Source of the DNA: Roseimaritima sp.
Lineage (GTDB): Bacteria > Planctomycetota > Planctomycetia > Pirellulales > Pirellulaceae
Reading direction: 5' to 3'
DNA: 12,113 nt
Assembly: GCA_007124075.1 (NCBI GenBank)
Contig: SLFV01000412.1
Coordinates: forward strand, 1-12,113
A program made the translations under genes and the position numbers. Shown here in pieces: positions 7,284-12,113 of the stretch. Positions within the stretch are counted from its first letter, which is position 1. The number at the start of each line of letters is the position of its first letter. The notes under the pieces are model-generated. The model was not told where the DNA came from. It saw nothing but the letters and a program-made list of their open reading frames with translations, and did no database searches.

Positions 7284-7410
7284 GTATGATTTTTGCCTCT
7301 CAATTGACGATGTCCGAAACGTCTCAATTAACTCGCAACCAATAACGATAGACCCAAAATCTATCTTGCGCGAATCTCCATCGGTCGACCTGTCACGAAA
7401 ACTGCCTAAA

Positions 7411-8412
7411 TCAATATTCGGCCAATACCCCACCATCAGCCCGATTGCCCAGATTTCGCCAAGTGTTCCGATCAACGGACTCTGAGACAAACCGAACAGA
7501 CCCATCGCAAAGCGCGGCCAGCACACCTCCTGGATGATAACTGCGTGCAAAATTCCATCTTCCTGGCAAGCCGTCGGCATGCCCATTCTCGCACGGTGCT
7601 TTCCGATACAAATCATTGGCGTTTTTGCACGAATACACGCGGTCCGGAACCGTGGTATTGGGTGCCTCTCCGGTGGAAAACCCAAAAGATCCGTGCGGGG
7701 CACCCCCCCAGTAACCGCCCAGACCACCCCAAGAACCACCGCGTGAACCGCGAATGATTCCCTCGCTGGCTAACAGCGTGTTAGAAGTTCCATCCAAACA
7801 ATCGCGGAAACCGCGCGCTCGCTGACGACCAAACATTCCACCCGGATCTTCCGTGATCATGTTCAGGTTCAGCACCACTGTCGGATCAATCACAGGAGAA
7901 ATGGGCGTCCCTCCCCCAGCACAAACCGCATAATTCCCTTGGAATCCGTTATCGGAACCGCCGCCCCCTCTGGCGGGACCCGCGGGGTCTGACGGACACA
8001 TAAATCCGGGCACTGCAATCCCAGCGATCGACTCGGGCAAGCGATGAATGTATTCGGCCGCGAAAGGACTAATCGTTATGTGGGCATTGTCGTACAAGTC
8101 GTAATACGCCTGCTGTTCGACAAATGGCAACAATCTTTGAAACCAATTATCGCGGCGTTGGGAATCCCCACCAACTTCCAATCGATGACCATAAGGAAAG
8201 GTCTTATGCACGTCACTGTAGTTGTGCATTGCCAAACCAATTTGCTTCAGATTGTTACTGCACTGCATGCGCCGGGCAGCTTCGCGGGCAGCCTGAACCG
8301 CTGGCAGCAAAAGACCGACCAACACCCCGATAATCGCAATCACGACTAATAACTCCACCAATGTAAAACCTCGGTATCTCGCGCGGCTCATACCACTACC
8401 CCTGTAACACAT
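7411..8412 (-). CDS. DUF1559 domain protein with type IV pilin-like N-terminus
   Basis: This 333-aa protein belongs to the large DUF1559 family of Planctomycetota. The prepilin peptidase site is G15-F16, within RGFTLVELLVVIAIIGVLVG, and Glu20 is the fifth residue of the mature protein, as in pseudopilins. The helix continues into LLPAVQAAREAARRMQCSNNLKQIGLAMHNY, the family hallmark. The C-terminus has YHPGGVLAALCDGSVRFV, the usual H-x9-DG motif. Processing by a PilD-like peptidase and assembly or surface exposure follow from the N-terminus but are not proven for the family. I chose the ATG at 8412 because GAGG lies 8 nt upstream. The GTG at 8421 sits inside that site, and ATG 8391 would also keep the signal intact. 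A small lipoprotein gene follows downstream. Confidence 0.95.
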   Translation of the reverse strand: MCYRGSGMSRARYRGFTLVELLVVIAIIGVLVGLLLPAVQAAREAARRMQCSNNLKQIGLAMHNYSDVHKTFPYGHRLEVGGDSQRRDNWFQRLLPFVEQQAYYDLYDNAHITISPFAAEYIHRLPESIAGIAVPGFMCPSDPAGPARGGGGSDNGFQGNYAVCAGGGTPISPVIDPTVVLNLNMITEDPGGMFGRQRARGFRDCLDGTSNTLLASEGIIRGSRGGSWGGLGGYWGGAPHGSFGFSTGEAPNTTVPDRVYSCKNANDLYRKAPCENGHADGLPGRWNFARSYHPGGVLAALCDGSVRFVSESVDRNTWRNLGNRADGGVLAEY

Positions 8413-8417
8413 ACGTA

Positions 8418-8424
8418 CCACCTC
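8418..8424 (-). promoter_or_regulatory. Ribosome binding site of the DUF1559 gene
   Basis: On the minus strand GAGGTGG is followed, 8 nt after GAGG, by the ATG at 8412. This decides against the GTG at 8421, which overlaps the site itself. Confidence 0.7.
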
Positions 8425-8887
8425 AAAAGAAAGGAAAAGATTTCGATCGGACCGCCAGTTCTAAAGCAATTGCTGGGCCGATGAACGCGAACATCACCCC
8501 CCCCATCATGCTGGCATCACGCCCAACAAACCGAGGCAAATCACAAGCCAGCGTGAAAACGCCGTTCGAAGAATCAGCCTTAAGGAAGGGTTTTTTGACG
8601 GTAGCCTGAGGTGGCTGACCTGGAAAACTCGACAATTAAAATTCGCGTTTTCTCGAACCCTAGCAGGGATGCACAATTCACCAGCAGCAAGAGCCGAACT
8701 GTGCTTTGTTTTTCAGCACCGAAAAAATCGAATGGGACTCGCCCTTCCGTCCCGTTCAGTTGCCCAGTTGCCGACTCCATTTCAATATGCGGCAACGCGA
8801 CCAGGCATGTTCCACCGGGGCAAATCAATACCCCCGTACATCCATAGAGCTATTCCCCCTTTTCAGAACAACGATTTTTTGATCAAT

Positions 8888-8905
8888 CAGGCACCAGAGT
8901 GCCTG
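8888..8905 (+). promoter_or_regulatory. Perfect 7-bp hairpin in the leader of the small membrane protein gene
   Basis: CAGGCAC (8888-8894) and GTGCCTG (8899-8905) pair perfectly around the tetraloop CAGA. It lies about 130 bp before the ATG at 9038 and has no U-tract. It may be a structured-leader element or a regulator site. Confidence 0.45.
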
Positions 8906-8990
8906 CGAATCCGTCGCCAAATCGGCTTGAGACGCACAACCCAAAGGTTTGGCACTACGATTGCTTGCCTATGGTCAACATTGTTCAGAT

Positions 8991-9016
8991 GCCTGCTGAA
9001 GCAGGGGGCTATTTTT
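8991..9016 (+). terminator. Terminator-like hairpin with T-run just upstream of a start codon
   Basis: CCTGC (8992-8996) pairs with GCAGG (9001-9005) around TGAA. A T5 run (9012-9016) follows after a short G-rich spacer. The ATG at 9038 begins about 20 nt later. This position would suit attenuation of the downstream gene, or termination of an unseen short transcript. The stem is short, so this is tentative. Confidence 0.35.
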
Positions 9017-9037
9017 ACTCTATCAAACGGAAAGAAA

Positions 9038-9340
9038 ATGAATCAGGCTGACCAGACGGGCGAATCCCAGAACGCATCATCGACAGATTCAACAGACACG
9101 CTTGGCGAAAAGATTGAGCAATCTGTTCAGGCGGAAGACAGGCCGATGGGCGAGGTAGAACCGTCCAGTCCGATGTTGCTCACCGGCGCAATGTATCCCA
9201 TCATCCTCGCGATTGTGTTGCTGTCTGCAGTCGCCTTCATATTGTTCCGTTCGACTTCAGGGTCTTCGCCAATGGAACCTCCGGCAACGGTGGACGGACC
9301 CGATCAGCAAGTTTCGGAGGAAAATCCGGTCATTGACTAG
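9038..9340 (+). CDS. Small single-pass membrane protein, function unknown
   Basis: The product is 100 aa from the ATG at 9038, which follows GGAAAG. Residues 1-45 are hydrophilic, acidic and Ser/Thr-rich with no Cys. One membrane segment at about 52-70 reads MYPIILAIVLLSAVAFILF. A short polar, Pro-rich tail follows. The frame is open upstream to 8669, but that part has a different, unprotein-like composition and crosses the hairpins, so I reject it. No family was recognised. The next gene downstream, 87 bp away on the same strand, encodes a small coiled-coil protein, and the two may form an operon. The clean membrane helix and ribosome site make it likely real, but homologues are needed to be certain. 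Confidence 0.6.
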   Translation: MNQADQTGESQNASSTDSTDTLGEKIEQSVQAEDRPMGEVEPSSPMLLTGAMYPIILAIVLLSAVAFILFRSTSGSSPMEPPATVDGPDQQVSEENPVID

Positions 9341-9427
9341 GGACTTTTGAGCATCTTCTGGAAAAGGGACCTACCCTCTCCGGCCCAGCGGGATCGTTAA
9401 CTTACATCAACAAAGAAAGGTTTTTCA

Positions 9428-9718
9428 GTGGAAAATCAGGACCTTTACAAGCAGAAATTAGAAGCAAAGATCGCCGAGTGGAATGCGGAGCTTGACAAAC
9501 TGAGGGCCAAATCCAAAGGGGCAAGCGCCGATGTTCAACTGGATTTCGACGCGAAGATTTCCGAGTTTCAACACAAGCTAGACGCTGGCAAAGCGGAACT
9601 TGCCCGGTTATCGGACCAGTCCAGCGATGCGATGGATTCCCTAAAAGAGGGGCTTGAGAATGCTTGGGCTGCACTCAGCACCGCATGTTCGGATGCGTTG
9701 GAAAAGATGAAGAAATAG
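9428..9718 (+). CDS. Small coiled-coil protein resembling the sll1863 stress-response family
   Basis: This 96-aa protein is almost wholly helical, charged and lacking hydrophobic segments. Heptad-like spacing runs through KLEAKIAEWNAELDKLRAK and KISEFQHKLDAGKAELARL. The C-terminus SLKEGLENAWAALSTACSDALEKM is amphipathic. The order of an AKI-EWNAE-DKL start, a central Lys/Glu coiled coil and a final LK-G-ENAW-L segment resembles proteins named sll1863-family stress-response proteins; this is my recognition, not a search. The start is GTG, with AAAGG at 9416-9420 and a 7-nt spacer, giving a well-placed ribosome site. It is probably cytoplasmic or peripheral to the membrane. An interaction with the membrane protein encoded just upstream is possible but only inferred from position. 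Confidence 0.75.
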   Translation: MENQDLYKQKLEAKIAEWNAELDKLRAKSKGASADVQLDFDAKISEFQHKLDAGKAELARLSDQSSDAMDSLKEGLENAWAALSTACSDALEKMKK

Positions 9719-9780
9719 ACGGATCGGATTGCCCTTGGTTTCCGCTCTATCGTCTTCCGCAAGGAATACGGCGACCGTCC

Positions 9781-9800
9781 ACTCACCTTGACTCACCTTG
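9781..9800 (+). repeat. Tandem 10-bp duplication
   Basis: ACTCACCTTG occurs twice back to back in the 98-bp gap between two convergent genes, 16 bp before the phosphatase stop codon. It looks like recent slippage and has no evident function. Confidence 0.8.
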
Positions 9801-9816
9801 GGATTGAGAGCGACTT

Positions 9817-10488
9817 TCAAATTCGTGGACGCGTGCGAGATTGGCCCGCTTGATTCGCCTGCCAAACCGTTCCTGCACGCACATCCAGGCCGGTAAGCCA
9901 CCCCTCCCCGTAGCAGTACGTGTCGATGCAGACCAAGTAATCCAGGTCCACAATCTCCGCTTCCAGCGAAGCGGTATGTCCCACTACAAACCGTTTGCCC
10001 GACACGTGGGGCAGCGGGACATCATCACGGAGCGAATGCCACCGCAAACGTTCCGCAGGTTGCTGATCCATCGGAAGGTCATGCTGATACGCCGCGTGGG
10101 TAAAGACGTGGGTTTCTGTCTCGTAAAAGTCGATCAGTTCTTCCAAGAATTTTAAATGCGCATCGGGGATCACCTCCAGGTCCCCGACGAATCCGTAACT
10201 ATCCAGCGTGTCGACTCCACCATGCCGCAGCCAGAAACCCGGTGGTTGCTGGTTACCGACAACGGCCTGCATCATTTCCTCATGGTTGCCGCGTAAAGCG
10301 ATCAATTGACAGCGTTTCGAGAGCGTCAACAAGTTTTCGATGACCCCGCGGCTATCAGGACCGCGATCCACGTAGTCGCCCAACGTCACGATGCAATCGG
10401 CAGCGGTTGGTTCGATTTGATTCAGCAAAATTTCCAAGGCCCGCGAACAACCGTGGATGTCGCCAATCGCGATTAATCTTCCGGGCAT
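9817..10488 (-). CDS. PPP-family metallophosphatase (serine/threonine phosphatase or ApaH-like)
   Basis: This is a 223-aa cytoplasmic calcineurin-like phosphoesterase with a two-metal centre. All core motifs are present: GDIHG (9-13, metal ligands D10 and H12), GDYVDRG (37-43, D38), GNHE (67-70, N68 with H69 as the likely acid) and the later histidines TH (H131) and GHT (H171). Length and motif set fit lambda-phosphatase/PrpA-like protein phosphatases as well as ApaH-type dinucleotide hydrolases, so the substrate is open. The ATG at 10488 begins MPGRLIAIGDIHG as in the family. The frame extends upstream to 10629 but overlaps the preceding gene and lacks homology-like sequence. No good ribosome site is visible. 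It lies 38 bp after the upstream lipoprotein gene, so the two are probably cotranscribed. Confidence 0.92.
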   Translation of the reverse strand: MPGRLIAIGDIHGCSRALEILLNQIEPTAADCIVTLGDYVDRGPDSRGVIENLLTLSKRCQLIALRGNHEEMMQAVVGNQQPPGFWLRHGGVDTLDSYGFVGDLEVIPDAHLKFLEELIDFYETETHVFTHAAYQHDLPMDQQPAERLRWHSLRDDVPLPHVSGKRFVVGHTASLEAEIVDLDYLVCIDTYCYGEGWLTGLDVRAGTVWQANQAGQSRTRPRI

Positions 10489-10526
10489 AAAGAAATTACG
10501 TCGTGAGTCAAAATAAGCGTCGTGAA

Positions 10527-11171
10527 TCAGGGATGTCCCAGTTTGGGCGAGTCGGCTTGTGTAACGCGATCTGCAATATCCTGCAGTATAACCTGCTCCA
10601 GCGATACGTCCCGCCCCAGCGGTATCCATCCTAATGTGATGGGCTGGTAATTCAATGTGTTGATAGCGCGATCAATTGTCCCATCGTGTCGTGTCGCGGC
10701 CACTCCTTCGGTCGCATCCAAACTACGATCCACATCTTCCAACTCCTTTTGCACGACAACTTCGACGCTGTAGCCAGCCGGTGAGGGGCGGACGAAAACA
10801 GTAGCCCTACGGCGGATGGACTGCAACGTGCTCTGCCAACGTTCAAAGCCGTGCGTGCTATTCTTGCGCCACGGTTCCAGGACCGTGGCACCTGCCTGAT
10901 AAGACGTGTCCAACCGTCCCTCCATCACCAACCCAGGACGATTCAAAACGGGGCTTTCGCGTTGGATACGAAAGTAATCATCCACAACATCGACGACCTG
11001 ATGCCACAGGAAATCGTCTTGCACCAACGGCAATTCCAACGGATTGGGAACAACCCCTACTGGTGCGGGGGTGTGCAATCGATACAGCAGGCGACCACAA
11101 CCCATGGCCATGAAGATGCCAAACGTCACGACACTAAAAAGGGCGATCCGATTCAATAGGCTGTTGAGCAC
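10527..11171 (-). CDS. Putative lipoprotein, conserved-hypothetical type, function unknown
   Basis: This 214-aa protein has an N-terminal hydrophobic segment IALFSVVTFGIFMAMGC. It ends in a plausible though imperfect lipobox (AMGC, Cys25), suggesting a lipoprotein or membrane-anchored envelope protein. The remaining residues form a mixed alpha/beta domain: FLWHQVVDVVDDYFRIQRE, GYSVEVVVQKELEDVDR, and a C-terminal helix VSLEQVILQDIADRV. No enzyme motif or known domain was recognised. The start is GTG at 11171 without a clear Shine-Dalgarno; a TTG at 11159 is possible. The gene precedes the phosphatase by 38 bp on the same strand. Coding status is supported by codon-like composition, the signal sequence and the operon spacing. 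Confidence 0.72.
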   Translation of the reverse strand: MLNSLLNRIALFSVVTFGIFMAMGCGRLLYRLHTPAPVGVVPNPLELPLVQDDFLWHQVVDVVDDYFRIQRESPVLNRPGLVMEGRLDTSYQAGATVLEPWRKNSTHGFERWQSTLQSIRRRATVFVRPSPAGYSVEVVVQKELEDVDRSLDATEGVAATRHDGTIDRAINTLNYQPITLGWIPLGRDVSLEQVILQDIADRVTQADSPKLGHP

Positions 11172-11495
11172 AATTGATAGCCAAAAGTTCAGTTACGGAC
11201 AGAAGAGGCCGCGACATAGCGGCGAGGCTTCGGGTCCGACCGGCCGTGATTTACCTAAAATAATGGCCCTCCGACCGAGGGCCTAAGTTTCTCAAGACTC
11301 GCGGTTTTCGCAGGGTGAATGCAAGATCAATCCGAGAAAAACCGGACAATCCGAATGATTGTGGCGGAAAATCACCTTAAATTAGCTCCTTGGAGGGGGG
11401 CGATTTCGGGTTACGCCATCTCCGGTTGAATTATAAACTAGTATCACTGATAAACTGCAATCAACGATCCTTTCGCATTTTACTGACCACCATTT
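11172..11495. other. Divergent intergenic region (324 bp) with hairpins, no gene seen
   Basis: The region lies between the putative lipoprotein gene and the Pro-rich gene and should carry both promoters. An AT-rich patch around 11428-11458 could hold a promoter for the right-hand gene, but I cannot assign boxes. Structures seen are GCCGC/GCGGC with a 6-nt loop (11208-11223), a strong hairpin at 11265-11283, and the short palindrome CTCCTTGGAG at 11386-11395. Confidence 0.6.
11265..11283 (-). terminator. Strong hairpin, terminator-like when read on the minus strand
   Basis: GGCCCTC (11265-11271) and GAGGGCC (11277-11283) form a perfect 7-bp GC-rich stem around CGACC. Read on the minus strand, the stem is followed by ATTATTTTAGG, a T-rich tail as in intrinsic terminators. 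Read on the plus strand it is followed by TAAGTTTC, a poor tail. No gene is known upstream of it on the minus strand within the gap. Confidence 0.45.
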
Positions 11496-12113
11496 ATGAC
11501 CATGTCTGACCATTGGAAGGCACTAACCCGTTTATTGGGGGCCCCCGATGCGGCGGAACCACCGACGCACTCCTCCCCCCTGACTCCGGAACCTCGACAA
11601 GCTCAAGATCCCTCGCCGGAATCCGAGTCGCCACCAGCGACCGACCCGCCGCCTACCGGGGCTGCTCCCTCCAAAGACGTTTCCAGTGACCTGATCCAAG
11701 AATTGGTTACCCCGCCTGCGAAAACGACCCTTCCGGGGTTTCAATCTGGTGCCAAGCTGAATGCATCGTGGGACGAATTAGTCGACGAACTTGGGATCGA
11801 GCCAACCGACACCACGCCTGACACGGCTGCAGCGACTGCCCCGCCCGTTGCGGCAGGGGAGACCAGCAAGGAGAAAGAGCTGGAAAAGTTTCCCTCCAGA
11901 ACCAAAGAGCGGACGGGCAAACGGGAATCGACTCGGAAACCCTCCGGTTTTGGAGCCGGTCTGGTTGAGCCGCAAGCGGACGATCACTCGACCGCTGATA
12001 TAACGGGACCTGCGGACCAGTCCGACCGCCACCGGACACCTGAATCCTCGCGGAGCGCACCGGAATCGGCCGCAAAACGGCTGGGCACTGCGGACGCAAC
12101 GCAAAGCCCTGAC
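11496..12113 (+). CDS. Pro/Ser/Thr-rich hydrophilic protein of unknown function, 3' end cut by window
   Basis: The frame starts at ATG 11496 and stays open for 206 codons to the last base, so the gene is partial. An in-frame TGA at 11484 bounds the start; the alternative ATG at 11502 begins MSDHWKALTRLLGA. No signal peptide or membrane segment is visible. Almost all of the visible part is low in complexity, rich in Pro, Ser, Thr, Glu and Asp, and probably disordered. One possibly conserved short motif, ASWDELVDELGIEP, lies at residues about 89-102. Long disordered proteins of this kind are common in planctomycetes and usually unannotated. Any folded domain would be beyond the window edge. The opposite-strand frames here look like shadows of this one. 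Coding is likely from the long open frame and codon pattern; function unknown. Confidence 0.7.
   Translation, partial: MTMSDHWKALTRLLGAPDAAEPPTHSSPLTPEPRQAQDPSPESESPPATDPPPTGAAPSKDVSSDLIQELVTPPAKTTLPGFQSGAKLNASWDELVDELGIEPTDTTPDTAAATAPPVAAGETSKEKELEKFPSRTKERTGKRESTRKPSGFGAGLVEPQADDHSTADITGPADQSDRHRTPESSRSAPESAAKRLGTADATQSPD

Larger units (their letters stand above)
8425..9037. other. Divergent intergenic region (about 610 bp) with hairpins, no gene seen
   Basis: The region separates the DUF1559 gene from the small membrane protein gene and should hold both promoters. I could not place -35/-10 boxes with confidence. Open frames across it (for example plus 8669-9037 and minus 8423-8635) give protein sequence with no domain, and several lack a good start. 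The clear structures are hairpins near the right-hand gene: CAGGCAC/GTGCCTG at 8888-8905 and CCTGC/GCAGG at 8992-9005. A weaker inverted repeat TCAGCC/GGCTGA lies at 8574-8579 and 8613-8618. Confidence 0.6.

Noticed and set aside
7284..7739. N-terminal extension of the small lipoprotein frame on the minus strand
   Set aside because: It overlaps the DUF1559 gene in another frame, and a complete lipoprotein signal begins at 7283.
8423..8635. 70-codon minus-strand frame upstream of the DUF1559 gene
   Set aside because: It begins with TTG, lacks a ribosome site, shows no domain and ends in the ribosome site of the next gene; more likely leader sequence.
8669..9037. Upstream in-frame extension of the small membrane protein gene
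   Set aside because: The composition is unlike the rest of the protein, it crosses two hairpins, and a ribosome site supports the ATG at 9038.
9718..9779. Inverted repeat GACGG-A-TCG / CGA-CCGTC after the coiled-coil gene as a terminator
   Set aside because: The loop is about 45 nt, the stem has a bulge and no T-run follows, so it is too weak to call.
10489..10629. N-terminal extension of the phosphatase frame
   Set aside because: It overlaps the upstream gene; phosphatase homology begins right after the ATG at 10488.
11707..12099. Minus-strand frames at the right edge
   Set aside because: They are shadows of the plus-strand open frame from 11496; high GC makes antisense frames long here.
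1..12113. CRISPR arrays, tRNAs, rRNAs, insertion sequences, prophage or toxin-antitoxin genes
   Set aside because: I looked for regularly spaced repeats, cloverleaf-like elements and transposase or integrase motifs and saw none.

Overview
The window is about 12 kb of ordinary bacterial chromosome, GC-moderate and gene-dense. It most likely comes from a planctomycete of the Pirellulales/Rhodopirellula type (inference). The strongest taxonomic marker is a DUF1559 pseudopilin-like protein (minus strand, 7411-8412) with the prepilin motif GFTLVELLVVIAIIGVL and a C-terminal DG-S-V-R-F motif. This family is expanded in Planctomycetota. The HpnE-type squalene enzyme and several long, low-complexity, lineage-specific secreted proteins fit the same picture. 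There are no tRNA or rRNA genes, CRISPR arrays, transposases or phage genes.

Layout. (1) 1-1931, plus strand: the 3' part of hpnE (squalene/hopanoid synthesis), overlapping thpR (RNA 2',3'-cyclic phosphodiesterase) by ATGA. (2) 2072-3778, plus strand: an exported protein with two SH3-like modules and a long disordered middle. It converges on a membrane-anchored ComEA-like helix-hairpin-helix protein (3916-4326, minus), and a 91-bp imperfect palindrome lies between the two. (3) 4491-6883, plus strand: nadC (NAD synthesis), then a stand-alone WcaJ-type polyprenyl glycosylphosphotransferase, with a perfect 9-bp inverted repeat between them. (4) 6894-8412, minus strand: the DUF1559 protein followed by a small lipoprotein, a common planctomycete pairing. 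(5) 9038-9718, plus strand: a 100-aa single-pass membrane protein behind a hairpin-rich leader, then a 96-aa coiled-coil protein resembling the sll1863 stress family. (6) 9817-11171, minus strand: a probable lipoprotein of unknown function, then a PPP-family phosphatase. (7) 11496 to the window edge, plus strand: the start of a Pro/Ser/Thr-rich hydrophilic protein whose 3' end lies outside.

No single pathway links these genes. They look like small independent units of isoprenoid, RNA, NAD, envelope and signalling functions. I did not find a convincing new multi-gene system. The best leads are the 91-bp palindrome, the repeated 11-mer upstream of nadC, the inverted repeat upstream of the glycosylphosphotransferase, and the hairpin-rich leader of the small membrane protein.
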